A DNA stretch of 64,000 nucleotides, taken from Mycolicibacterium crocinum. GTDB taxonomy: Bacteria; Actinomycetota; Actinomycetes; Mycobacteriales; Mycobacteriaceae. Positions 44,343 through 53,125 of this stretch are shown here, piece by piece (positions within the stretch are counted from its first letter, which is position 1; each line of letters opens with the position of its first letter). The position numbers and the translations under genes are program-made. A model generated the notes under the pieces. The model did not search any database and was not told the DNA's origin. It saw nothing but the letters and a program-made list of their open reading frames with translations. The stretch is from contig NZ_CP092362.2 in NCBI RefSeq assembly GCF_022370635.2, positions 1,798,001 to 1,862,000 on the forward strand. Direction: 5' to 3'.

Positions 44343-45212
44343 GTGCATCTCGAAGAACTGCAGTGGTTCGTGGTGCTGGCTGAGACCGAACACGTCACCG
44401 AGGCCGCCGCCGAACTGGGGGTCAGCCAACCGACGCTGTCGCGCGCCCTGACCCGCATCGAGCAGAAGTCCGGCGTCGCACTGTTCGACCGTGTTGGCCG
44501 GCGACTTCATCTCAACGAGTACGGGCGCATCATGCTCGAGCACGCTCGCCGCAGCATCGCCGAAGTGCAGGCCGCTATGGATCGTATTGCCGCACTGCGG
44601 GATCCCGACACCGGACGAGTCCGCCTCGCCTTCCTGCACTCACTGGCAAATTGGTATGTGCCCGAACAACTTCGACGGTTCCGCGAAACGGCGCCGAAAA
44701 TCCAGTTCGATCTGTTCCAAGGGGCTGCGCACGAGATCGCCCGCAGCATCCTCGACGGCGGGTCCGACATCGCCATCACCTCACCGCGGCCCGCCCCGGC
44801 CAACTTCTCCTGGCACCGCCTCTACGTCGAACGGCTGTGCCTGGCAGTGCCGGTGGGCCATCGATTGGCGGTGCGCACCCGCGTCAACCTGTCGGCGGCG
44901 GCCGACGAGCCGTTCGTCGCGTTGGAGAAGCCGTTCGGGTTGCGGCAGTTGACCGATGAGTTGTGGACCGACGCCGGCATCGACCCGCAGATCGTGTTCG
45001 AGGCCTCTGAGATCCCCACGATGGAGGGCCTAGTCGCGGCGGGATTCGGCGTGGCCGTGGTGCCGGTGCCGCGGGACGGGACTGACGCGCGGGTGGTCCA
45101 CGTGCCGCTGTCGAACAGTCAGGCCAAACGTGAGGTCGGTTTGGCGTGGCGGCGGGATCGTCCGCTGGCGCCGCCGTCGCAGCGCTTTGTGGACTTCCTC
45201 ATCGAGGGTTGA
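44343..45212 (+). CDS. LysR-family transcriptional regulator
   Basis: 289 residues from GTG 44343. Winged helix-turn-helix at the N terminus (FVVLAETEHVTEAAAELGVS, QPTLSRALTRIE), then the two-lobed substrate-binding domain (RVRLAFLHSLANWYVP, EGLVAAGFGVAVVPVP). It is followed by a same-strand MFS gene 86 bp downstream, the same pairing as E. coli YnfL/YnfM. Probable activator of that transporter gene; effector unknown. Confidence 0.9.
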   Translation: MHLEELQWFVVLAETEHVTEAAAELGVSQPTLSRALTRIEQKSGVALFDRVGRRLHLNEYGRIMLEHARRSIAEVQAAMDRIAALRDPDTGRVRLAFLHSLANWYVPEQLRRFRETAPKIQFDLFQGAAHEIARSILDGGSDIAITSPRPAPANFSWHRLYVERLCLAVPVGHRLAVRTRVNLSAAADEPFVALEKPFGLRQLTDELWTDAGIDPQIVFEASEIPTMEGLVAAGFGVAVVPVPRDGTDARVVHVPLSNSQAKREVGLAWRRDRPLAPPSQRFVDFLIEG

Positions 45213-45298
45213 GCTCGCCCGCTCACCAGGTGTCATGCGCTGTGCGAATGATCATGAGACAAGTCATGCATTGGACACATCACTAGTGCATTCCTACC

Positions 45299-46534
45299 GT
45301 GGAATCAGTGACCATTGACCAATCGCTGGAACGCACCTGGACCGGGCACACCCGCGGCTCATCCGCGTACGCCCGACTCCTGGCGGCGCTGTTCTGCGCG
45401 GGCGTGGCGACCTTCGCGCAGCTGTATTCCCCGCAGGCCGTCCTTCCGCTGATCTCGTCGGACCTCGGCGTCGGAGCAGCCCATGCGGCACTGATCATTT
45501 CGGCATCCACGGTGGGTCTGGCGATCGGTGTGATCCCGTGGTCGGCGCTGGCCGACCGGATCGGCCGGGTCAAGGCGATCACGTTCTCCGTCTCCGGCGC
45601 GACGCTGGTCGGGATGCTGGTGCCGTTCGCGCCGACGTTCGGGCTGCTGATGGTGGGCCGGTTCGTCGAGGGCCTCCTGGTCGGCGGCGTCCCGGCGATC
45701 GCGGTCGCGTACCTGACCGAAGAAGTCGACCGCGCGCACGCCGCCCGGGCAGCAGGCACGTTCGTGGCGGGCACGACGATCGGCGGTCTGCTCGGGCGGC
45801 TGGTGTCCAGCCCGGTGGCCGAGTTCGCCGGTTGGCGCATCGGGGTTTTCACCGTCGCGGTGATCTGCGGGATGGCCGCGATGGGCTTCGTCAAACTGGC
45901 GCCCGAACCGCAAGGCTTCACGCCCGCGTCGCGCCGCGGTGCCAACCCCGAAGGCAGCCTCGCTCGTCGGCTCGCCGCCAACCTGCGCACACCGCGCCAG
46001 CTCGTCCTGTTCGCGCAGGGCTTTCTGCTGATGGGCGGATTCGTGGCGCTCTACAACTTCCTCGGTTACCGATTGACCGCAGCGCCATTCCATCTGCCCG
46101 CATCGGTGGTGAGCCTCGTGTTCCTGGCCTACCTCGCCGGCACATGGGCGTCGTCGCGGGCCGGTGCCGAGGCGGCCCGCTTCGGCCGCAAGCGGGTCCT
46201 GCTCGTCTCGGTGGTGATCATGATGGTGGGTATCGCAATCACCCTGAGCGCCAACGTGATTGCAATCCTGATCGGTCTGGTGGTCGCCACGGCCGGCTTC
46301 TTCGGTGCGCACTCCACCGCGGCCGGCTGGACCGGGCAGTCCGCGCCCGTCGGGAAAGCCCAGGCCTCGTCGCTGTACAACCTCTTCTACTACGGCGGGT
46401 CCAGTGCCATCGGTTGGCTCGGCGGCGTCGCGTTCGATGAGCGCGGATGGACGGCCGTCGCGGTCACCATCCTTGTGCTGGCCGGCATCGCCGCGTCACT
46501 GGCGGCCGTGGTGTTGCGAGAAAGCGCTCAGTAG
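45299..46534 (+). CDS. MFS transporter, YnfM-like
   Basis: 411 residues from GTG 45299. Twelve helices; LYSPQAVLPLISSDLGV, the loop motif PWSALADRIGRVKAI (MFS motif A type), and GRFVEGLLVGGVPAIAVAYL in helix 4-5. Resembles YnfM-type drug or metabolite exporters regulated by a neighbouring LysR protein. Substrate unknown. Its 3' end overlaps the convergent metallo-beta-lactamase-fold gene by 7 bp. Confidence 0.87.
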   Translation: MESVTIDQSLERTWTGHTRGSSAYARLLAALFCAGVATFAQLYSPQAVLPLISSDLGVGAAHAALIISASTVGLAIGVIPWSALADRIGRVKAITFSVSGATLVGMLVPFAPTFGLLMVGRFVEGLLVGGVPAIAVAYLTEEVDRAHAARAAGTFVAGTTIGGLLGRLVSSPVAEFAGWRIGVFTVAVICGMAAMGFVKLAPEPQGFTPASRRGANPEGSLARRLAANLRTPRQLVLFAQGFLLMGGFVALYNFLGYRLTAAPFHLPASVVSLVFLAYLAGTWASSRAGAEAARFGRKRVLLVSVVIMMVGIAITLSANVIAILIGLVVATAGFFGAHSTAAGWTGQSAPVGKAQASSLYNLFYYGGSSAIGWLGGVAFDERGWTAVAVTILVLAGIAASLAAVVLRESAQ

Positions 46535-47427
46535 TCCCACACCGCAGGCACACAGCGGAACACGTCGCCGGCCGTCGCGACGTGGCAGACCGACGGGAAC
46601 GGCAGGTGGGTGGCCACGAGTGCTTCGCCGGTCGCAGCGACCTCGCGCAGCAGGTTCACTCGCACGCGGGCGGCCTCCGTCGGATCGTGTTCGAAACCGT
46701 TCTGCCACTCGGGATTATCGAAGCCGGGCGCGAACACCGCATCACCGGCGAAGGTCAAACGTTCACCTCGGGATTCCAGCCGAACGATGCTGTGCCCCGG
46801 TGTGTGCCCACCGGTCCGGCTGATCAGAACACCCGGCGCGACTTCGTACTCCGTCTCGAACGGGCGAAGCTGGCCACGGTAGTCGCTGAGGAACTGTGTT
46901 GCGGTGCGCCGCAGCACATCCGGAATCGGCTGCGGCATCACGGTGTGGGTGAAATCGGGCTTCTCCCAGAACTCCGCCTCGCGGCTGGCCACGTGAACGC
47001 GCAGATCCGGGCGCAGGCGCGCCTTCAGCCCGTCGGTGAGCAGTCCACCGATGTGGTCCATGTGCAGGTGGGTCAGCACCACGTCCGTGACTGCGCCGGG
47101 GTCGATTCCGGCGGCCTCGAGCCGGTGGACGGTCTGGCCCGCCCGCGGGAAATCCGGGAACTCCACGCCGAGCCCGGCGTCGACGAGAATCGTCCGGCCG
47201 CCCGTGCGCACAACGACCACGTTGAGCGGCCAGTCGACGACGTCGCGGGGCAGGAACTGGCCGTCCAGCCAGCCCGCGAGCTCAGCCGACGGCGTGGTGG
47301 TCGCCAGCGTCGACGCGGTGATCGGGAGGACGCCGTCGCTGATCACCAGTACCTCGATATCGCCGACCTGCACCGCGTAGCGCGACGGCACCAGCTCGTC
47401 CGCTCGGGAAATGTTGTCCACGCTCAT
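46528..47427 (-). CDS. Metallo-beta-lactamase-fold hydrolase
   Basis: 299 residues from ATG 47427 with AGGAG upstream. Zinc motif VVLTHLHMDHIGG near residue 115, further ligands in GGHTPGHSI and LTFAGDAVFAPG, and a final ATHLPFPSVCHV. Family includes lactonases and other hydrolases; the substrate cannot be read. It lies 66 bp downstream of a MerR gene on the same strand, which may control it. Confidence 0.85.
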   Translation of the reverse strand: MSVDNISRADELVPSRYAVQVGDIEVLVISDGVLPITASTLATTTPSAELAGWLDGQFLPRDVVDWPLNVVVVRTGGRTILVDAGLGVEFPDFPRAGQTVHRLEAAGIDPGAVTDVVLTHLHMDHIGGLLTDGLKARLRPDLRVHVASREAEFWEKPDFTHTVMPQPIPDVLRRTATQFLSDYRGQLRPFETEYEVAPGVLISRTGGHTPGHSIVRLESRGERLTFAGDAVFAPGFDNPEWQNGFEHDPTEAARVRVNLLREVAATGEALVATHLPFPSVCHVATAGDVFRCVPAVWDY

Positions 47428-47493
47428 GTTTGTTCTCCTGACCGCCTTGAGGAATCGCTCGTCGACTGCCAGAACGCACGGCTGCGCGAAAAC

Positions 47494-47781
47494 TCATCCC
47501 GTCGGCGGCTGTCCCTCGGAAGCGCCGTCGAGTCGACGGTGGAGTGCCGCGTTAATGGCATTGGCCTCGGCCAGTTGGTCCTCGAGGACGATGATGCGGC
47601 AGGCGGCTTCCAGCGCGATGCCCTGATCGAGAAGCTCGCGGGCTCTGGCCGCGACGCGCAGCTGGTAACGGGAATAGCGGCGGTGTCCGCCTTCGGAGCG
47701 TTGAGGCGTCAGGAGCTTCGCCTCGTCGAGGCTTCGTAGAAATGCCGGCGTGGTGGCGAGGATTTGCGCGGCGCTACCCAT
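47494..47781 (-). CDS. MerR-family regulator, N terminus uncertain
   Basis: 95 residues from ATG 47781. The winged-helix region is ILATTPAFLRSLDEAKLLTP then GGHRRYSRYQLRVAARARE, a short MerR type with a dimerisation helix (LEDQLAEANAINAALHRRL). Upstream in the same frame the DNA still encodes NDKFDDEDYPAYS, which looks like the normal N terminus of such proteins, but no in-frame start codon precedes it. An ATG at 47825 is out of register by one base. The product may be shortened, or a one-base deletion may be present. Probably controls the hydrolase gene downstream. Confidence 0.72.
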   Translation of the reverse strand: MGSAAQILATTPAFLRSLDEAKLLTPQRSEGGHRRYSRYQLRVAARARELLDQGIALEAACRIIVLEDQLAEANAINAALHRRLDGASEGQPPTG

Positions 47782-48250
47782 GCTGTAGGCCGGGTAGTCC
47801 TCGTCGTCGAACTTGTCGTTCGCATCTGGTTCTGCGGAACTGCTATCTGCTTCTACGACTGCGCCTTTCGGATGTTCACAAGCGAGGGAGGGTCGGTATC
47901 CCCGAGTACGCTTACGACAACGACACGGGGATACCGACCCTCAGGGGATCACTACCATCTGTTGATACTGCTAGAGAAAATGCGGCATCCGCCCGAACTG
48001 ACAATCGCGGGCGATCCGACGGCAACGTCCTCCTTTCGTGTATCCCACTTCCGTCTTCGCCGTGCGGCCTGACGTAGCGCCACACGCTCACGGGCAGTTC
48101 ATCTCCCGCGCGTCTGATCCTGTGCTCTGTACGGGGACGATTTTAGCGTGGCCATTGGCGAATATCTAGTGTGACGGGTGGAGATTTTTCCTCCGCTGTT
48201 CTGGATCGAACCACGCAACGGTCGTGCGCCCGCGTGCGAAGGTAGACCCG
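47782..48250. other. 469-bp gap with a long palindrome
   Basis: No gene supported beyond the likely N-terminal coding sequence of MerR (to about 47825). The notable element is the inverted repeat at 47890-47940. The rest shows short spurious open frames on both strands without ribosome sites, and must include the promoters of the MerR unit and of the secreted-protein gene at 48251. Confidence 0.4.
47890..47940. repeat. Perfect 15-bp inverted repeat upstream of MerR
   Basis: GGGTCGGTATCCCCG (47890-47904) and CGGGGATACCGACCC (47926-47940), 21 bases apart. Long perfect arms upstream of a MerR gene could be an operator for a regulator or an intergenic hairpin element like those at 42481 and 50306. 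Confidence 0.6.
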
Positions 48251-48625
48251 ATGCGTCGACCCGTGATTGGTGCTCCGCTCGCGTTTATCGCGACCGTGTG
48301 CCTGATGTCTGCCCCCACGGCGGTGGCCGGCGATGACGACTGCGCTGTGCTGCTGCCGGCGGCGGATCGGTTGGAAACGGTGTTCAACGACATCGCCCCG
48401 ACCGGAACGCCACCGTGGGTGGCTGCCCAGGTTCGGGCGCCGTTGAGTCCGCTGCACAATCTGAGCAGTCCGCCCGGCATCGACCTCCGGATCCGGTCGA
48501 ACATGGTGGCGTCGCAGATCGACAACGGCGACCCGTACCGCCCGGCGACACCGGAGCGACTCGCGAGCGATCTGGCGAAGGCCAGGGATCTGCTCGTCGC
48601 GGTACGCGAATGGTGCGCGCCCTAG
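48251..48625 (+). CDS. Small secreted protein of unknown function
   Basis: 124 residues from ATG 48251 (GTG 48224 in frame is an alternative). Signal peptide (IGAPLAFIATVCLMSAPTAVAG), then a compact helical domain with two cysteines (DDDCAVLLPAADRLETVF ... VREWCAP) that probably bridge the ends. No known domain recognised. Co-oriented with the nitroreductase gene 54 bp downstream. Confidence 0.68.
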   Translation: MRRPVIGAPLAFIATVCLMSAPTAVAGDDDCAVLLPAADRLETVFNDIAPTGTPPWVAAQVRAPLSPLHNLSSPPGIDLRIRSNMVASQIDNGDPYRPATPERLASDLAKARDLLVAVREWCAP

Positions 48626-48679
48626 CGTTGGCCCCGAGGATAATCGGGAACGACGTGACGGACGGAGGTGAGACGGCAG

Positions 48680-49516
48680 GTGAGTTCCTTGCCCGACGCG
48701 GCAACGCTGGAGACAGTGCTGGACGTCGCTGCTCGCGCCCCTTCCCTGCGCAACCTGCAGCCGTGGCGCTGGCAGGTCGACGGTGAGGCCGTGCACCTGT
48801 ATGCGGACTGGAGTCGCCGGGCCGGCGACACCCCGGCGGACCGCCGCGACGTCCTCCTCGGCTGCGGGGCGGTCCTCGATCACTGCGTCGTCGCGTTGGC
48901 GGCGGCGGGTTGGCACCCGAGCGTCCGGCGGTTCCCCGACCGTGCCGACAACAGCCATCTGGCGATCCTGGAAGTGGTCGAGCAGCCGCCTCAGGGCGGG
49001 TGGCGCGAGTTGGCTTCGGCCATACCGCAGCGACGCGCCGACCGCCGCCCATACAGCACCCGGCGGATTGCGCCCGGCACGCTGGAGATGCTGTACATCC
49101 GGGCCAGGCGTCTGGATGTGGATCTACAGGTTGTCCCGACGTCGCGGTGGACTCGGCGCGACGACGGCGCCATCGAGCTTCGCTACCCCACGGGCGAGCA
49201 GTCCAACGAAACGCCCGATGGCGCAGTGTTGCTGGTTCTGGGCACGCGCAACGACGGTGACGACTTGCGGTTGCGAGCCGGTGAAGCGCTCAGCCACGTG
49301 GCGCTGACGGCCACCGCGATGGGGTTCGCGAGCTGCCCGCTGACCGAACCGTTGAACGACACCCGAAGCCGACTGGCGCTGGCATGCGAGGTGTTCGACG
49401 GTGCGGCCCATCCGCAGGCGCTGATCCGTGTCGGACGCCCGGAAGAGGATGCCGAGCCGTTGCCCCCGACCGACCGTCGGGCAGCGCGCGATGTCACTGT
49501 GTGGACCCGTCGTTAG
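48680..49516 (+). CDS. Acg-type nitroreductase-fold flavoprotein
   Basis: 278 residues from GTG 48680 with GGAGG 9 bases upstream (GTG 48668 also in frame). AARAPSLRNLQPWRWQV matches the opening of the Acg/Rv2032 family of FMN-binding proteins, where APSxHNxQPWRW is conserved; here the histidine position reads Arg. LTATAMGFASCPLTEPL is the second conserved block. In M. tuberculosis members are hypoxia (DosR)-linked and may sequester flavin without nitroreductase activity. Function here is inferred from the family. Confidence 0.82.
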   Translation: MSSLPDAATLETVLDVAARAPSLRNLQPWRWQVDGEAVHLYADWSRRAGDTPADRRDVLLGCGAVLDHCVVALAAAGWHPSVRRFPDRADNSHLAILEVVEQPPQGGWRELASAIPQRRADRRPYSTRRIAPGTLEMLYIRARRLDVDLQVVPTSRWTRRDDGAIELRYPTGEQSNETPDGAVLLVLGTRNDGDDLRLRAGEALSHVALTATAMGFASCPLTEPLNDTRSRLALACEVFDGAAHPQALIRVGRPEEDAEPLPPTDRRAARDVTVWTRR

Positions 49517-49520
49517 CGGT

Positions 49521-50294
49521 TCAGTTTCCGAAAACGCCCCAGCGCTTGATCTGGACGCGCTCAGCATCGGGCCAAATAGCTTTGGCGGCAGGTGAATTGC
49601 AGAAGTAGTCCTCGGCCTGACGGATGCTCATGTCGACCGCGTGCAGGCCGTCTTCCTGGTGGGCGCGGCAGTTGACGGTCAACGCCTTGTTGGTGGCCGG
49701 ATCGGCCTCCAGGACCTCGATGGTCAATACCACGACGAGGGTGTAGCCGGCGCCGGTCGGCAGATAGAAGGTGAGGTCCCGGCTGGACAGGCCGCCACCA
49801 TTGCTGACCAGATAGCCGTCGCCGCTGGGGTACACGGCCTGACCGACCATCTGGGTGCGTTCGTAATGCCGGCTGTCGTCGTGGGCGCGCCATACCGCGA
49901 ACCGGGTGTTGGGGTTACCGCCGTTCAGCAGATTCTGCGAGATCGGGATGATCAGTTCCTCGCGGCCGTCGCCGTCGATGTCCTGCAGCCCAACGCCTCC
50001 CGGCGTCGACGGCTCCAGCAGTTCGTCGATCGTCTGGACCACCGCCCCCGACGGGTCGGTCACGGTGACCTTGACCGCTGCCGGTCTCGGCAACTCCGGC
50101 ACCCTCCAGTACTTGACGGCGAAGTCGAGATCGCCGGAGTGCAGGGTGCAGTCGACTTGCGGTGACTTGCCCGACGGGGTGATCACCGGGTTCGACTGCG
50201 GACATGACGGCAGCGACGTGTCAGCGGCTGCGTGCGGACTCAACACGCCGGCCATCGCCATCGCCAGCGACGCGATCAGGGCCGGCAACCGCAT
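49521..50294 (-). CDS. Secreted protein with a calcium-binding-like DxDxDG loop
   Basis: 257 residues from ATG 50294; the open frame extends upstream into a palindrome but the signal peptide starts here (MRLPALIASLAMAMAGVLSP, cleavage near HAAA). The mature domain has LQDIDGDGREELIIPI, an FG-GAP/EF-hand-like calcium loop, and four cysteines. No enzyme motif. It lies directly downstream of the mce operon on the same strand, separated by a strong hairpin. Confidence 0.72.
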   Translation of the reverse strand: MRLPALIASLAMAMAGVLSPHAAADTSLPSCPQSNPVITPSGKSPQVDCTLHSGDLDFAVKYWRVPELPRPAAVKVTVTDPSGAVVQTIDELLEPSTPGGVGLQDIDGDGREELIIPISQNLLNGGNPNTRFAVWRAHDDSRHYERTQMVGQAVYPSGDGYLVSNGGGLSSRDLTFYLPTGAGYTLVVVLTIEVLEADPATNKALTVNCRAHQEDGLHAVDMSIRQAEDYFCNSPAAKAIWPDAERVQIKRWGVFGN

Positions 50295-50305
50295 GAACAC
50301 GTGCC

Positions 50306-50361
50306 GAGTGTGGGTGTTATGCACCGATTTCGACCGATTTTCGTGCATAGCACCCACACTC
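50306..50361. repeat. Long inverted repeat at the end of the mce operon
   Basis: GAGTGTGGGTG-T-TATGCAC (50306-50324) pairs with GTGCATA-G-CACCCACACTC (50343-50361), a 19-position stem with one G:T pair and an 18-base loop. It covers the stop codon of the Mce-associated gene and precedes the next gene, so it probably terminates mce transcription. The framing (CGAGTG ... CACTC) recalls the element at 42481. Confidence 0.65.
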
Positions 50362-51121
50362 ACGGACGCGGCTTGGCCGGAGGGGGTGCGGGAGCAGCCG
50401 GCGGGGGGCCCGCGCCGGGGGCGGGCGGAGCGCCGGGAGCAGCAGGAGGCGCAGCCCCGGGAAGCTGTTGCTCCTCGGCCGGTTTGGTGCCGGTCTTGGG
50501 GCCGATATCGGTTACCTGCCAGCCATTCCCGACCTTGTTGACCGTCACGCGCAACAGGATGATCGACACCTTCGGCGTCGGGTTCTGCAGGTTGCGGGTG
50601 GTCTGGTGGGCTGACACCACCACCTCGTAGGAACCGTCGGGCATAAGGACGGGATCGGTGGCCAGCACTTCACCGGTGGAGCTGACCTGTGCCTGCAGCA
50701 TGACGGCCTTGAGCAGGTCGGTGGCATTGACGTACTTGTCCTTGAGTTGTTGCGACACACCGTCTTCGACGGAGCGGAAGAAGGCATCCGGATCTTCGAA
50801 GCTGTAGGTGAGCGACTTCAGCGCATAGTCCCTGGCGAGTTGTGCCGCGGCCTCGCGGTCGGTCTGGGTTTGACGTACCTGGGCGAGCTGACCGCTCACG
50901 TCGCGGTACTTCATGAACCCGAAGACGCCGCCGCCGACCAGCACCACCGCCAACACGATTGCCACCCAGAAGCTGCGACTCTTCGAGCCTCGTCGCGGTG
51001 CGGGCGTCGTCTCCTCCGCCGCGGCCACCTCGCTCACGGTGTCGTCGGCTTTGTCGTCTTCGCCGACAGGTGAATCGGTCATGGTAGAGCTGTCCTCGCT
51101 AGTGCTGTCGGTCGCGTTCAC
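50360..51121 (-). CDS. Mce-associated membrane protein
   Basis: 253 residues from GTG 51121, which overlaps the restored mceF stop as GTGA (ATG 51082 is an alternative). Acidic N terminus, one membrane helix (SFWVAIVLAVVLVGGGVFGF), then an extracytoplasmic domain (AAAQLARDYALKSLTYSFED) typical of Mce-associated proteins, and a Pro/Ala-rich tail (GAGPPPAAPAPPPAKPRP). Such proteins stabilise or assist Mce lipid-import complexes. Last gene of the operon. Confidence 0.85.
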   Translation of the reverse strand: MNATDSTSEDSSTMTDSPVGEDDKADDTVSEVAAAEETTPAPRRGSKSRSFWVAIVLAVVLVGGGVFGFMKYRDVSGQLAQVRQTQTDREAAAQLARDYALKSLTYSFEDPDAFFRSVEDGVSQQLKDKYVNATDLLKAVMLQAQVSSTGEVLATDPVLMPDGSYEVVVSAHQTTRNLQNPTPKVSIILLRVTVNKVGNGWQVTDIGPKTGTKPAEEQQLPGAAPPAAPGAPPAPGAGPPPAAPAPPPAKPRP

Positions 51122-52082
51122 TGGTGCCACTCGGGAACATTGAGCTGCACACGCACGCCGCCGGTGTCGTTGAACGTCGATTCCCAGAAGTCCAGCCAGT
51201 GGCCGGCGTCTATCTTGATGTCGTGTAATGGTGCCATTGCGGGCTGCAGGATGGTGGCAAAAGTACCGAGCGGCCCCCCAGCATGTCGAGCCATTCGCCG
51301 AATTTGGCGACCAGGATCCCGGCCGGGTCCTGCGGGCCGATCACGCCGATACCGGTGTGCGACAGGATCTCGATCTGGTGGACCAGCTGCAGGAAGGCCG
51401 GCACCGACTTCGGCAGTATCTTGCCGGTCTCGCTGATGATTTCACCGGCGTGAAGCTCACCCAGGTTGGTGGTGAACGTCGACACATTGCTGAACAACGT
51501 GTTCATCAGTTCCTTGTCGTCGCGAATCACCTTCGCGGTCAACCCGGCTGTTACGGCCAGGGAATCGATGGTCTCGTCGTTGCCCCTGAATGCCGCGGAC
51601 ATGTCGTTGATGATGCCGTGGATCTGGTCGAGGTTGAGCGCCGTGAACAGGACATTGGCCTTGGTGAGGAGGTCGCTGGCGGTCACGATCGGCGCAACCC
51701 GATCCGGTGGGATCACTGCGCCGTCGGTGAGGTACGGCGGCGCAATCAGTTTCGGCCTGAAGTCGATGTACTGCTCACCGGCCGCAGACAGGTTCTCCAC
51801 ACTGATCACACTGTCGGCCGGGACCTGATACTTGCGGTCGACGTCCATCGAGACCGCCAGCCCGGTTGCGGTGGTCTGAATGCCGGTGACCCGGCCGACC
51901 TTGATACCGCGCATCGTCACCTCGGACGTGGGCATCAGGCCGCCGGAGGAGTTGAGCAGCAAGGTGAGTCGGTTGACCTGCTTGGTGGGACCCATGTCGA
52001 GGACCCCGAACCCCATGTAGGCCGCGCCGGCCAGCGTCATCACCACGAGGATGGCCAGCGTGGTGCGCGCGTTGAATTTCAT
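51118..52082 (-). CDS. MceF-type substrate-binding protein, frameshifted near 3' end
   Basis: ATG 52082 overlaps the mceE stop. The membrane helix (TLAILVVMTLAGAAYMGFG) and the MCE domain (VNRLTLLLNSSGGLMPTSEV, RGIKVGRVTGI) are intact. The open frame stops at 51210 (290 residues, ending in an uncharacteristic tail). Shifting by one base in the C-run at 51274-51279 gives LGTFATILQPAMAPLHDIK and continues to a stop at 51118 that overlaps the next gene, as elsewhere in this operon. A one-base deletion, real or from sequencing, is therefore likely. MceF is one of six proteins forming the lipid channel. Confidence 0.82.
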
Positions 52083-53125
52083 GGCACCAGTCCCATCGTC
52101 TGCATCGCCTCGACGGCCTGGTTCGCCTTGTCGGCGGGGTCCACGCCTTCGTGTCCGGTGGGTGCATGGAGTTCGGTGATGGTGTACTTCGGGCCGCCGT
52201 CGCGGAACCATCCGATCAGCTTGTAGCGCAGCAATGCCATGAATTTGTCGGCAATCACCGGGATCGTGGTGTCGACCGTCGCCATCGTGTGGATCATCGG
52301 CGTGATGTAGGACAGGATCTGCATCAGGTCGCCGGCAATCGGGTTGATGAGGTCTCCGCCGAGCTTGCCGACGTCTTTGGAGGCGCCGACCACGTTCAGG
52401 ATTGCCATCGTGACCGCCGACAGCCCTTGAAGTTTCGCGGGGCCTTCGGTGATGAGTCGGTTGAACACCTCGGTGTTGGCCGCGAAGCCGGACGTGATGT
52501 TCTCCATGCCGTCGAGCATCTGGTCGATGGTGTCCTGATTGGCGGCCAGGTCGTTGAGCACTCCGGCGACGGTGTGCTGCATCCGCGTCAGCTCGTTCGG
52601 GTCTTGGGGGAACGCCTTGTTCACGTTGACGACGGTGGTCTGCAGCGTGCCGATCGCACCGCCGGCGACCAGATTCGACATCGACCGCAGAAGGTCTTCG
52701 ACGTTGTCGGCCGGTGAGGTGTTGCGCAGCGGAATCGTGTCGCCGTCGCGCAGAATCGGCCCCGACTTGTCCTCCGGTGGCAGCAGCGCGATGTAGATGT
52801 CGCCGAGCGGGGTGGCCTGACGAAGTTCAGCACGGGTATTGACGGGAAGCCTGGTGTCGCCCGCTATTTCGACATAGGTGACGGCGGTGGTGCCCACAAG
52901 CTGAACGCGGTCGAGCACGCCGATCTGCAGTCCGCCGGAGTCCACCTTGGCCCGGGCGGGAAGGTTGAGCACGCTGGCGAATTCGATCTTGATGTCGTAG
53001 GAATGCCGTGGAGTGTAGGCGCCGGGGACAGGCAGTCGGGTCGGGTCCAGCGAGCAGGCCGCGGTGAGCCCGACGGTCACCGTGACCAGCAGCGCGCAGA
53101 AGCCGCGCATCGAGCGTCGGGTCAT
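52079..53125 (-). CDS. MceE-type lipoprotein (LprN-like)
   Basis: 348 residues from ATG 53125. Signal peptide with lipobox VGLTAAC, then SLDPTRLPVPGAYTPRHSYD and an MCE domain (IKIEFASVLNLPARAKVDSG, QIGVLDRVQLVG) followed by the long helical region of Mce proteins. The E position of mce operons usually encodes the lipoprotein member. Both ends overlap neighbours by 4 bp. Confidence 0.9.
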   Translation of the reverse strand: MTRRSMRGFCALLVTVTVGLTAACSLDPTRLPVPGAYTPRHSYDIKIEFASVLNLPARAKVDSGGLQIGVLDRVQLVGTTAVTYVEIAGDTRLPVNTRAELRQATPLGDIYIALLPPEDKSGPILRDGDTIPLRNTSPADNVEDLLRSMSNLVAGGAIGTLQTTVVNVNKAFPQDPNELTRMQHTVAGVLNDLAANQDTIDQMLDGMENITSGFAANTEVFNRLITEGPAKLQGLSAVTMAILNVVGASKDVGKLGGDLINPIAGDLMQILSYITPMIHTMATVDTTIPVIADKFMALLRYKLIGWFRDGGPKYTITELHAPTGHEGVDPADKANQAVEAMQTMGLVP

